Source of the DNA: an uncultured Oscillospiraceae bacterium
Lineage (GTDB): Bacteria > Bacillota > Clostridia > Oscillospirales > Oscillospiraceae
NCBI GenBank assembly: GCA_934659425.1
Contig: CAKUHU010000012.1
Coordinates: 1 to 38,362, forward strand
Length of the DNA stretch: 38,362 bases
Direction of reading: 5' to 3'
Part shown: positions 26,308 through 34,133 of the stretch, piece by piece
How the letters are laid out: every line of letters starts with the position of its first letter
Position numbering within the stretch: position 1 is the stretch's first letter
Made by a program: the position numbers and the translations under genes
The notes under the pieces: generated by a model
Told to the model about the DNA's origin: nothing
Database searches by the model: none
The model's input: only the letters and a program-made list of their open reading frames with translations

Positions 26308-27249
26308 GTGAAATTGTCCAGTTGTTTCCTCCCGGAAGGGCGTTTGCTCCATACGCCGGAAAATATGAGTGCCTGCGCCACTGTGGAGGCTCTTGCCCAA
26401 GCTTTACAGGCCGGAACAATATTGGAGGGCACCGCCCTCCTCTGCAACGAGAGTCATGACTTATTGGTAAGCTTAGGCCCCTTTACCGGGTGCATTCCCC
26501 GGGAGGAGACCGCCATGGGGATCACCGAGGGCACCACCCGGGATATTGCCATCCTCTCCCGGGTAGGCCGCCCGGTGTGCTTCGTGGTGGAGGCGTTGGA
26601 GGAACAGAACGGGCAGTTGATTCCTCTTCTCTCCCGAAGAAAGGCCCAGGAAAAAGCGTTGAATACCATATTCTCCTCTTGGGTCCCCGGCCGCGTGATC
26701 CCCGCCATCGTCACCCATTTAGAGCCCTTCGGCGCGTTTGTGGACATTGGCTGCGGGGTCCCCTCCATGATCGGGGTAGACCGCCTGTCCATTTCCCGCA
26801 TCGCCCATCCCGCAGACCGCCTGCAGCCGGGGCAGGAAATTTTTGCCGCTGTTTTGGGCATGGACCGGCAAAACCGGCGTGTTCTCCTGACCCACCGGGA
26901 ACTGTTGGGTACCTGGGAGGAAAATACCGCACTCTTTCGCCCTGGCATGACCCTCACCGGCTATGTGAGAGGGATAAAGGATTACGGCACCTTTGTTGAG
27001 CTGACTCCCAACCTCTCCGGTCTTGCTGAGTGCAAAAAAGGGATCCAGGAGGGCGACCGGGTCTCTGTATACTTAAAGTCTATTTTGCCTGAACGGATGA
27101 AGCTGAAACTGCTGATCATCGACGTGCTCCCGCCTGTCAATGCGCCTGAACCACCTCAGTATTTCATTACCCAGGGAATCTTGGATCGCTGGCGGTACGC
27201 GCCGGAAGGCTGCCAAAAGGCGGGCAGTGAGACAATATTTGAAGCATAA
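26308..27249 (+). CDS. S1 RNA-binding domain protein
   Basis: The start is placed at the GTG at 26308, after AGAAAGGA; the TTG at 26305 is too close to that site. The protein is about 313 residues. The N-terminal part (about 30-110) resembles the first, degenerate S1 unit of short RpsA-like proteins (TILEGTALLCNESHDLLVSLG, GCIPREE). Two clear S1 domains follow at about 126-197 (VPGRVIPAIVTHLEPFGAFV ... RRVLLTHREL) and 208-275 (FRPGMTLTGYVRGIKDYGTF). It likely binds RNA or the ribosome. It is shorter than full ribosomal protein S1, so a translation accessory role is inferred. It is a monocistronic gene ending in a terminator. Confidence 0.85.
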   Translation: MKLSSCFLPEGRLLHTPENMSACATVEALAQALQAGTILEGTALLCNESHDLLVSLGPFTGCIPREETAMGITEGTTRDIAILSRVGRPVCFVVEALEEQNGQLIPLLSRRKAQEKALNTIFSSWVPGRVIPAIVTHLEPFGAFVDIGCGVPSMIGVDRLSISRIAHPADRLQPGQEIFAAVLGMDRQNRRVLLTHRELLGTWEENTALFRPGMTLTGYVRGIKDYGTFVELTPNLSGLAECKKGIQEGDRVSVYLKSILPERMKLKLLIIDVLPPVNAPEPPQYFITQGILDRWRYAPEGCQKAGSETIFEA

Positions 27250-27255
27250 GGGAAA

Positions 27256-27290
27256 AGGTCCCGTTCACCCTCTCCAGGTGGGCGGGACCT
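27256..27290 (+). terminator. Terminator of the S1-domain gene
   Basis: AGGTCCCG and ACC pair with GGT and CGGGACCT in an interrupted stem followed by CTTTCTT. It lies 6 bases past the S1 gene stop. A second small inverted repeat, GCCGGTATT/AATACCGGC, follows at about 27319-27337. Confidence 0.65.
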
Positions 27291-27597
27291 CTTTCTTGGG
27301 GAATCGACCGCTTCCTGCCGCCGGTATTGAATACCGGCAGTTTGCGGCATAAACTATTTTTTTCCCTTTCCATTCGTTATACCGTTCTTTTCCGATCATA
27401 GCTCCGACAACAGCGCCGCCATCCCCCGCAATGATGCCGCCCACAACGGCCCTCTTGATCATATCCTTTTGCTTTTCCGGCCTCGTCGTAAACCGCAATA
27501 TCGCATATAGCGCGGCAAGGCAAATGATCAAAAGCACGGCAGGCTTCTTGCGCTGAGGAGAGAGGGCCGCATATGCGCTTTGTTTCCTGTGCTCCAT
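27265..27597 (-). CDS. Small membrane ORF with a glycine-zipper segment, possibly a remnant
   Basis: From the ATG at 27597 (MEHRKQ) this gives 110 residues: a transmembrane segment at about 20-36 (KPAVLLIICLAALYAILRF), then a Gly/Ala-rich stretch (AVVGGIIAGDGGAVVGAMIG) like the glycine zippers of small membrane proteins. The tail runs antisense through the terminator of the S1 gene, and the start region is antisense to the truncated Xre ORF. The natural ends may therefore be lost. No family is recognised. Only a weak GGGG precedes the start. Confidence 0.45.
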   Translation of the reverse strand: MEHRKQSAYAALSPQRKKPAVLLIICLAALYAILRFTTRPEKQKDMIKRAVVGGIIAGDGGAVVGAMIGKERYNEWKGKKIVYAANCRYSIPAAGSGRFPKKEVPPTWRG

Positions 27598-27864
27598 CTT
27601 GACCCCATTCTCTCCCCATGGCTGATACAAAGGCTGACCTTGGAAAAGTTCGTGGAACGGACTGACAAAAGCATCAACTTTATTGTCCAGATTGAGCGCG
27701 ATGAGAGAAAGCCGAGCCCGGAAACCCTGGTCGACATCGCCAACGCCTTGGCGGGCACAGTCGACAGCCTGCTGACAGACAATATAAAGGCCGATAACAG
27801 TGGTATCTCCAAAGAGATTATCGCCCTTATCAACAGGATACTACGGGAAAGATGTTCCTATTAG
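27580..27864 (+). pseudogene. Truncated Xre-family helix-turn-helix regulator
   Basis: From about 27625 the frame reads RLTLEKFVERTDKSINFIVQ followed by IERDERKPSPETLVDIANAL and AGTVDSLLTDN, the second half of a Cro/C1-type DNA-binding domain and a short tail. The first helix (the usual xxIGxRIRxxRxxxGLTQ) is absent. The preceding codons (MFPVLHLDPILSPWLIQ) are unlike the family and are antisense to the start of the small membrane ORF. There is no ribosome binding site at 27580. This looks like a rearrangement that removed the 5' end of a regulator gene. A further 40-codon frame opens at 27852 (MFLLDTIKRYLYYRP) but has no recognised homology. Confidence 0.6.
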
Positions 27865-27957
27865 ATACGATCAAGAGATATTTGTATTACCGGCCGTGCA
27901 ATAGAGCAGCGGTGGCGGAGCACCTGACCAAGTCCCTTGGATCCTGCAGACAAAATA

Positions 27958-27990
27958 GATCGCCTGCCGGCTGATAGCCGGCAGGCGATC
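27958..27990 (-). terminator. Terminator of rarA
   Basis: A perfect 15-bp stem (27958-27972 with 27976-27990) has a 3-base loop, followed on the minus strand by TATTTTGT and on the plus strand by CTGCTTTT. It lies 25 bases past the rarA stop and may act in both directions. Confidence 0.8.
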
Positions 27991-28014
27991 CTGCTTTTGA
28001 TCTCATATCGGGGC

Positions 28015-29286
28015 CTATTCGTCCTCGCCCTTGATTTTTTCCCAATACTGCCGGGCAGCCTGCTCTGTCTTATTGTCGCCATACTCATAGTAATGGACAT
28101 CCTGCAGAGGATCTGGCAAGTATTGCTGCTTTACCCAATGATGGGGGAAGCTGTGGGGATAGAGATAACCCTGCTCCCGCTCCATCCCCGCCGAATCCGC
28201 GTGGACATTCTGCAAATGGCGGGGATAATCCCCCGTTTTTCCCCCTCTCACATCAGCCATAGCCCCGTCGATCGCCGCCACCACCGAGTTGGACTTGGGC
28301 GCTGTGGCCAGTAAGATTACCGCCTGAGCCAGGGGAAGCCGTGCCTCGGGCAAGCCCAACTGCAGCGCACTGTCCACACAAGCTTTGACGATCTGAGCGG
28401 CCTGGGGATAGGCCATTCCCACATCCTCACTGGCCGAGCACAGGATGCGCCGAATGGCCGTCATCATATCTCCCGCCTCCAACAGCCGAGCCAGGTAGTG
28501 GAGGGCAGCATCCGGATCAGATCCCCGCAGGGATTTCATCAGCGCAGAGGCGATGTCGTAGTGGTCGTCCCCCTCCCTGTCGTAGCGCATGGCGGAACGC
28601 TGGGCCACTGTCTTGGCATCTTTCAGCGTAATGACAAGGCTTTTCCCTTTCCCCGATGCCGCATTCATCAGCAGCTCAATGGCGTTCATTGCTTTGCGGC
28701 AGTCACCTCCGCAGGCAACGGCGATGTGCTCCACCACACCGTCTTCCCATGCGGGCTTCGCCCCCAGCCGCTCCCCCATCAGTCGGAATCCCCGTTCCAC
28801 CGCAGGCTCCAGATCACTGGCGCTCAATGGTTTAAACTCGAATACGCTGGAGCGGGAGAGAACGGCGTTGTAAACGTAAAAATACGGGTTTTCCGTGGTG
28901 GAGGCGATCAGCGTCACATCCCCCTGCTCCATCACCTCCAAAAGGCTTTGCTGCTGTTTTTTGTTGAAATACTGGATCTCATCCAGGTACAGCAAAACGC
29001 CTTCCGGAGCCAGGAGGGTGCCCACCTCGGCGATCACATCCTTCACATCGGACAGGGATGCGGTGGTGGCGTTGAGCCGCCGCAGGGTCCGGTTGGTCCG
29101 CTTGGCAATGATGTTGGCCACTGTGGTCTTCCCCGTGCCCGAGGGGCCATAAAAGATAAGATTTGGAATGCTGCCACTTTCAATGATGCGGCGGAGGAGC
29201 CCTCCTTCTCCCAAAATGTGGGTCTGACCCACCACCTCATCCAGGGTCTCAGGCCGAATCTCATCCGCCAGGGGCCGATATGACAT
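28015..29286 (-). CDS. rarA: Replication-associated recombination protein A (MgsA/RarA AAA+ ATPase)
   Basis: The start is placed at the ATG at 29286 (MSYRPLADEIRPETLDEVVGQ) because GGGAGGAG lies just upstream; the frame extends 49 codons further without support. The protein is 423 residues. Walker A is GPSGTGKTTVANII (about residues 44-57) and Walker B is LLYLDEIQYF. The sensor and arginine-finger region is in TENPYFYVYNAVLSRSSVFEF, and the C-terminal tetramerisation domain contains DPDAALHYLARLLEAGDM and LPEARLPLAQAVILLA. It acts at stalled replication forks and resembles clamp-loader subunits. Confidence 0.95.
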   Translation of the reverse strand: MSYRPLADEIRPETLDEVVGQTHILGEGGLLRRIIESGSIPNLIFYGPSGTGKTTVANIIAKRTNRTLRRLNATTASLSDVKDVIAEVGTLLAPEGVLLYLDEIQYFNKKQQQSLLEVMEQGDVTLIASTTENPYFYVYNAVLSRSSVFEFKPLSASDLEPAVERGFRLMGERLGAKPAWEDGVVEHIAVACGGDCRKAMNAIELLMNAASGKGKSLVITLKDAKTVAQRSAMRYDREGDDHYDIASALMKSLRGSDPDAALHYLARLLEAGDMMTAIRRILCSASEDVGMAYPQAAQIVKACVDSALQLGLPEARLPLAQAVILLATAPKSNSVVAAIDGAMADVRGGKTGDYPRHLQNVHADSAGMEREQGYLYPHSFPHHWVKQQYLPDPLQDVHYYEYGDNKTEQAARQYWEKIKGEDE

Positions 29287-29350
29287 TTTGTCTCCTCCCG
29301 TCGCTGATTTTCCCATATAATATAACATATGTTCGAGAAAAGGAAAAGCC

Positions 29351-31822
29351 TTATTTTGATTTTGCCGCCCGGTTGATAAGCAGCCCCACCTGCTCCACCG
29401 TACAGGGGGTCTTAGGGGATAGCTCCGTCTCACTGGTACCCGTCAGCACCCCCAGGGATATTAGGGCCGCCATGCTCTCCCTGGCCCATTCTGAGACCTC
29501 ATCCCCATCGTCATACGCCTCCAGCACAGAAGTCGTCTTTGCTGTAATCCCAGCCTTCTCCATAGCACGCCAGAGCATGGCGGTCAGCTGCTCCCGGGTC
29601 AAGAGTCCGCCCGGGGAGAACGTCCCCTCTCCGGTGCGCTGGGTAATCCCCGCAGTGTACGCCTTCCTGACCGCCTCATCCGCCGTGTCGGAGAAGGTAT
29701 CCGCCGGGGCTGGGGCAATGCTCTCTCCCGTCACTTTCTCCAAATACCCCACTGCCAGTTCAGCAAACTGGATGCGGGTGATCTCATACGTCTGATACTC
29801 TCGGCACCGGGCGGTGATATATCCGTTCGCTTCTGCTTCAGCCAATTCCTCCGCCGCCCAATCAGAGACCTTTTCCCGGTCCAGCGGGTTTTTCAAAATC
29901 CCCTGGACACCCCGGAAGGTCACGACGGCAAGGCCATTGTCAAAGCTTCCCGCTCGCTCCAGGCCGCAGGGGACCACCAGGTTCCCCTCCCGGTCCAGGT
30001 AGCCGTACGAGCCGTTCCACTCTACCACGGCAAGGCCCTCCTGGAAATTCTGGGCCGAGTCCCACCGGGCGGGAAGGTCCCATTCCCCCGTCCGGCCCAC
30101 ATAGCCCCACTTTCCGGTGACGGCATCCCGGGCCCGCAGCAGGCCATCTGCGAACCACTCGTCCGTCTCGCCATAGGCGTTCAGGTCAAACAGTCGCGCC
30201 CCGTCCCGGTCGATGGCGAAGCGGTCCTCTCCCTGCCGGACAAGGCCGATCCCCTCCCGGAAGGAGACGGCCTCATCATAAATGGCGGGCAGCACCTTTT
30301 CCCCCGTCCAGGGATCCGCGTAGCCCCATTTTCCGCTCTCCAGCATCCCGTCCGGTCCCGGTTCCCGATAGACATCCAGCTCCGGCCCCTCCCAGGGAGA
30401 GGCCGCGTCCTTTTTGGTGTATGTCCGGCCCAGATAGTCCGTGAAGATGGGCTCTCCCGCCTCGTCCACCTCCCAGCCCAAGGCGAAGTAGCCGTTCCCC
30501 GAAGGCCCGCCGGGCAGGGTCGCGCCGTAGGCCACGGGGACGATCTCCTCCCCGTCGGCGTTCCGCAGCCCGTAGTCTCCCCAGCTCTGTGCGCCCATCA
30601 TGCCGCCGTACCCCAGGACCCGGTACTCCACCACCAGGTGGTCCCGCCCCAGGGGGGACAGGGTGTTGTCTGTCTCTACCCAGGCGATGGACAGCGCCGG
30701 GTCCAGCTGCTCGCTCAGCGGCCGGGGATCCTTCAGCAGGCCGTACATGCCATCTTTTTTCACCAGGGCAGCGCCGTTCTCAAACTCCCCTGCGGCCTCA
30801 AAGACACAGGGGACCACCAGCTCTCCGTCGGCGTTTTGAAACCCATACCTCCCGTCTGCACACACAGAACTCAGCCCGTCTTTGGCACCAGAAGCCTCAA
30901 AAGGCTCCACAACGCCGCCCCTGAGGTCAATGTAATAGGGTTCCCCGGCAGGTTCTCCCCGCGATCCGCAGTCCCATACCTTGGCGATGCCTGTCTTATC
31001 AAAAACATTTCCCTGCATCACATTTTTAGGATTACTGGTGTAGGCGAATTTCGGCTCTATGACCACAGTCCCCTCTCCGTCTATGAAGCCCACCTTACCA
31101 TCCTCACTCTGATAACCGTATCGTCCCCATCCCGCGCGCCAGACCGCTCTTGCTCCTTCAGGAAGAAACTCTCGTCCATCGGTATCAAGCAAGTGCCAGC
31201 CTCCGCGATAGGTTCGGAACAAAATCTTTCCATCGCCTCCAAACCCGTTGTCTCCGTCCCAATCGCCCCAGTATTGACATGGGATGACCTCAGTTCCCGT
31301 TTCATCCACAAATCCCCAGTTCTGCTGGTCGTCCTGCACAGCCGCCAAACCATAAGAGAAGGGGTGGGCATTCCAATATTGATAGTCAGCCAGCGGTTTC
31401 CCGTCCAAGCCCACTATGCCAAAGAGACCGACGCCATCCTTCTGGCTGATTTTCGCATCTACTGGCAGCCAAACCTCCTGGGGCGTATCGTAGCGGAACT
31501 CCGTCCGAACATTGCCGAAGCGGTCGATTTTTCCCCACTTGCCGTCTTTCTCGGCGGCGGCCTCGCCATTTTCATCAAATTCTTCCACCGTGTCAAACTG
31601 GGGCGGGGCATATTCCGTGCCATCCAGTCCATAAAGCCCCCAGACTCCATTCTGACAGAGAAGCAGACGGTCCGCGCCATAGAGCCGCATCGCCCATTCA
31701 CAGTTCGGATACCAGTCGATCTCCAGCCCGATCAAAGGATCGCTCTCTGTCGCTGCGGCAGGAGTCGATCCCACCGCCATTACACAGCAGAGCAGGGCCG
31801 CCAGAAAACGTTTTTTCCTCAT
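29351..31822 (-). CDS. Secreted WG-repeat protein with C-terminal SLH cell-wall anchor
   Basis: The start is placed at the ATG at 31822, with AAGGAGGAG upstream; this gives 823 residues and a signal peptide (MRKKRFLAALLCCVMAVGST, cleavage after the AAA that follows). Residues about 30-640 hold roughly a dozen WG-type repeats, visible as GxWGLYGLDG, DGKWGKIDRFG, QNWGFVDETG, DGKVGFIDGEG, SGKWGYADPWTG, TGKWGYVGRTG and NGSYGYLDREG. Residues about 652-823 contain three SLH motifs (ADTFSD...VRKAYTAGITQRTGEGTFSP...LTREQLTAMLWRA, then WARESMAALISLGVLTGTSE). It should be held on the outer cell-wall surface. WG repeats are thought to bind proteins or ligands, but no enzymatic domain is seen and the partner is unknown. 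Confidence 0.9.
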   Translation of the reverse strand: MRKKRFLAALLCCVMAVGSTPAAATESDPLIGLEIDWYPNCEWAMRLYGADRLLLCQNGVWGLYGLDGTEYAPPQFDTVEEFDENGEAAAEKDGKWGKIDRFGNVRTEFRYDTPQEVWLPVDAKISQKDGVGLFGIVGLDGKPLADYQYWNAHPFSYGLAAVQDDQQNWGFVDETGTEVIPCQYWGDWDGDNGFGGDGKILFRTYRGGWHLLDTDGREFLPEGARAVWRAGWGRYGYQSEDGKVGFIDGEGTVVIEPKFAYTSNPKNVMQGNVFDKTGIAKVWDCGSRGEPAGEPYYIDLRGGVVEPFEASGAKDGLSSVCADGRYGFQNADGELVVPCVFEAAGEFENGAALVKKDGMYGLLKDPRPLSEQLDPALSIAWVETDNTLSPLGRDHLVVEYRVLGYGGMMGAQSWGDYGLRNADGEEIVPVAYGATLPGGPSGNGYFALGWEVDEAGEPIFTDYLGRTYTKKDAASPWEGPELDVYREPGPDGMLESGKWGYADPWTGEKVLPAIYDEAVSFREGIGLVRQGEDRFAIDRDGARLFDLNAYGETDEWFADGLLRARDAVTGKWGYVGRTGEWDLPARWDSAQNFQEGLAVVEWNGSYGYLDREGNLVVPCGLERAGSFDNGLAVVTFRGVQGILKNPLDREKVSDWAAEELAEAEANGYITARCREYQTYEITRIQFAELAVGYLEKVTGESIAPAPADTFSDTADEAVRKAYTAGITQRTGEGTFSPGGLLTREQLTAMLWRAMEKAGITAKTTSVLEAYDDGDEVSEWARESMAALISLGVLTGTSETELSPKTPCTVEQVGLLINRAAKSK

Positions 31823-31843
31823 AAGCTCCTCCTTTTCACGCCA

Positions 31844-31879
31844 AAAATGGACGAAACAGAAACCTGTTTCGTCCATTTT
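31844..31879 (-). terminator. glyA terminator hairpin overlapping a promoter
   Basis: AAAATGGACGAAACA (31844-31858) pairs perfectly over 15 bp with 31865-31879, around a 6-base loop, and a T-run follows on the minus strand (ATTTTTGG). It ends only 21 bases before the ATG of the WG-repeat gene. Confidence 0.85.
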
Positions 31880-31903
31880 ATCATTTCTTTCTAATCCTGT
31901 AAA
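31875..31903 (-). promoter_or_regulatory. Candidate sigma-A promoter of the WG-repeat gene, embedded in the glyA terminator
   Basis: On the minus strand TTTACA (31898-31903) and TAAAAT (31875-31880) are 17 bases apart and each has 5 of 6 consensus bases. The -10 box overlaps the upstream arm of the glyA terminator. The predicted start near 31868 lies in the hairpin, so its transcript would lack the first arm and escape termination. Confidence 0.65.
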
Positions 31904-31910
31904 TCTGTTT

Positions 31911-33155
31911 TCAGCCTTCGTAGAGAGGGTATTTCCCTGTGAGCTGAGCCACCCTTTCCCGGATGGAGTCAGCCTGGGCATCAAAGTCCTTGGCCGCCGC
32001 GGCGATGCACTGGGCGATGACCTCCATCTCCGGCTCCTTGAAGCCCCGGCTGGTGACCGCAGGCGTACCGATGCGCACGCCGCTGGTGACAGTGGGCTTC
32101 TCCGGATCGTTGGGCACCGCGTTCTTGTTGGCGGTGATGTTCACCTCATCCAGCCGCCGCTCCAGCTCCTTGCCCGTGATCCCCATACGCCGCAGATCCA
32201 GCAGCATCAAGTGGTTATCCGTTCCGCCGGACACCAGGTCAAACCCCTCAGCCAACAGCGCGTTGGCCAGGGTGGAGGCATTCTTCACGATCTGCTCCTG
32301 ATAAATTTTGAACTCCGGCTTCAAGGCCTCTCCCAGCGCAGCGGCCTTGGCGGCAATGACATGCTCCAAGGGACCGCCTTGGCTCCCCGGAAAGATGGCC
32401 GAATCGATCTTCTTGGCGTACTCCGCCTTGCAGAAGATCATACCGCCCCGGGGCCCCCGGAGGGTCTTATGGGTGGTGGTAGTGACTACATCCGCATAGG
32501 GGATGGGCGAGGGATGGATGCCGGCGGCCACCAGTCCGGCGATATGAGCCATGTCCACAAAGAGGTACGCCCCCACCTCCCGGGCGATCTCACCGAAAGT
32601 CTTAAAATCGATGATGCGGGGATAGGCAGAGGCCCCAGCGATGATCATTTTGGGACTATGCTTTTTCGCCATATCCCGCACCTGGTCGTAGTCGATGCGG
32701 CCGTCCGCTCCCACACCGTAAGATACAATCTTATAGTTCTTTCCAGAGAAGTTCACCGGAGAGCCATGGGTCAGATGGCCGCCGTTGGAGAGATCCATTC
32801 CCAACACGGTGTCACCAGTCGCACACAAGGCGGCATAGACCGCATAGTTGGCCTGGGCGCCGGAATGGGGCTGAACGTTCACATGGTCTGCGCCAAAAAG
32901 GGTACAAGCCCGGGTTCGGGCCAAATCTTCCACCACGTCCACGCATTGACATCCGCCATAGTACCGATGGCCCGGATAGCCCTCCGCGTACTTGTTGGTC
33001 AAAACGGTCCCTTGGGCGGCCATGACCGTCTCGCTGGTGAAATTTTCAGAGGCAATGAGTTCAATGTTGCGCTGCTGGCGTTCATACTCCGCCCGGATGG
33101 CGGCTCCCAGCTCCGGATCCTGAGTCTGAATGAGATCCATATTTTCCTTTAACAT
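31911..33155 (-). CDS. glyA: Serine hydroxymethyltransferase
   Basis: This 414-residue PLP enzyme interconverts serine and glycine, charging tetrahydrofolate with one-carbon units. Visible are [19 protein letters not shown] (about residues 33-51), [14 protein letters not shown], the PLP lysine in [15 protein letters not shown] (about 225-239), and the [11 protein letters not shown] segment. Length is family-typical. AAGGAGG precedes the ATG at 33155. It is transcribed alone from the promoter at 33212-33241 and ends at the hairpin 31844-31879. Confidence 0.98.
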   Translation of the reverse strand: MLKENMDLIQTQDPELGAAIRAEYERQQRNIELIASENFTSETVMAAQGTVLTNKYAEGYPGHRYYGGCQCVDVVEDLARTRACTLFGADHVNVQPHSGAQANYAVYAALCATGDTVLGMDLSNGGHLTHGSPVNFSGKNYKIVSYGVGADGRIDYDQVRDMAKKHSPKMIIAGASAYPRIIDFKTFGEIAREVGAYLFVDMAHIAGLVAAGIHPSPIPYADVVTTTTHKTLRGPRGGMIFCKAEYAKKIDSAIFPGSQGGPLEHVIAAKAAALGEALKPEFKIYQEQIVKNASTLANALLAEGFDLVSGGTDNHLMLLDLRRMGITGKELERRLDEVNITANKNAVPNDPEKPTVTSGVRIGTPAVTSRGFKEPEMEVIAQCIAAAAKDFDAQADSIRERVAQLTGKYPLYEG

Positions 33156-33211
33156 ATCCCGCTTCCTCCTTAAAAAGGATTTTCCTGTCGTTTTTTTCCA
33201 CTTATTATGAT

Positions 33212-33241
33212 ATTATATAGACGAAATTATCATTCCGTCAA
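33212..33241 (-). promoter_or_regulatory. Sigma-A promoter of glyA
   Basis: On the minus strand TTGACG (33236-33241) and TATAAT (33212-33217) are 18 bases apart. The -35 box abuts the ribosome binding site of the divergent nth gene. Confidence 0.8.
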
Positions 33242-33255
33242 GGGGAGAATCTACC

Positions 33256-33900
33256 ATGAAAAAGAAAGAACGAGCCGCCCTGATTGTGCAGGCTTTGAAA
33301 AACGAGTATCCCGAGGGAATCTGCTCCCTCAATTACCCCAAGCCTTATGAACTGCTGTTCTCTGTGCGGCTGTCTGCCCAATGTACCGATGAGCGGGTAA
33401 ATCAGGTCACGCCAGCCCTCTTCGCCCGTTTCCCCTCCTTGGAAGCCTTTGCTCAAGCTGATATTTCCGAGGTAGAGACACTGATCCACTCCTGCGGTTT
33501 CTTCCGGGCCAAGGCCCGAGACATTGTGGGCTCGGCACAGATGCTCTTATCGGATTTCGGCGGGCAGGTGCCCGACAATATAGAAGACCTTTTGAAGCTG
33601 CCTGGCGTGGGAAGAAAAACCGCCAACCTAATACTTGGAGACGTATACAATACTCCGGGCGTGGTCGTTGCAGACACCCACTGCATCCGTATCTCGGGCC
33701 GACTGGGTTTGACTGACGGCACCAAGGATCCGGGCAAGGTGGAAACGCAGCTTCGGGAGATCCTGCCGCCGGAAGAGTCCAATAACTTTTGCCATCGGCT
33801 GGTGCTCCACGGCCGGGCAGTCTGTATGGCCCGGGGGCCGATATGTGAGAAATGCTGTCTGCGCCCCTGGTGTAATCTTTTTAATAATGCAGGAGTATAG
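33256..33900 (+). CDS. nth: Endonuclease III
   Basis: This 214-residue DNA glycosylase/AP-lyase removes oxidised pyrimidines. The helix-hairpin-helix with the catalytic Lys is LLKLPGVGRKTANLILG (about residues 113-129), and the catalytic Asp is in VVADTHCIRIS (about 136-146). The [4Fe-4S] cluster is C-X6-C-X2-C-X5-C in CMARGPICEKCCLRPWC near the C-terminus, all four cysteines present. The start is ATG at 33256 with GGGGAG upstream. It is divergent from glyA, and no partner gene is coupled to it. Confidence 0.96.
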   Translation: MKKKERAALIVQALKNEYPEGICSLNYPKPYELLFSVRLSAQCTDERVNQVTPALFARFPSLEAFAQADISEVETLIHSCGFFRAKARDIVGSAQMLLSDFGGQVPDNIEDLLKLPGVGRKTANLILGDVYNTPGVVVADTHCIRISGRLGLTDGTKDPGKVETQLREILPPEESNNFCHRLVLHGRAVCMARGPICEKCCLRPWCNLFNNAGV

Positions 33901-33919
33901 ATTCATCCTGATATAGTGA

Positions 33920-33965
33920 AACGCCCCAGTCCTCCAGAACACTTTGGAAGCCTGGGGCGTTTTTC
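33920..33965 (+). terminator. Terminator of nth
   Basis: AACGCCCCAG pairs with CTGGGGCGTT around a 22-base loop that has a few internal pairs, and T5 follows. It lies 20 bases after the nth stop. Confidence 0.85.
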
Positions 33966-34054
33966 ATATTTTCCCCTTGAGAATAAACTCGCTGCATAAA
34001 TTATCGCCTTTTAGAAGCTATTCTTAAAGTTTACAAACTGTTCACGCTCTATCA

Positions 34055-34083
34055 TTGCGAAAAAAAGGTTTTCAGGCTATAAT
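34055..34083 (+). promoter_or_regulatory. Sigma-A promoter of the large membrane protein gene
   Basis: TTGCGA (34055-34060) and a perfect TATAAT (34078-34083) are 17 bases apart, 51 bases before the TTG start. Confidence 0.7.
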
Positions 34084-34133
34084 AAGTTTAATTTTTCAGG
34101 GAAAAATAATGTAAAATAAAAGGAGCGGTCATC

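Noticed and set aside
30638..31894. A 418-codon plus-strand frame opposite the WG-repeat gene
   Set aside because: The minus-strand frame has a signal peptide, repeats and SLH motifs with a good ribosome binding site; the plus frame has none of these.
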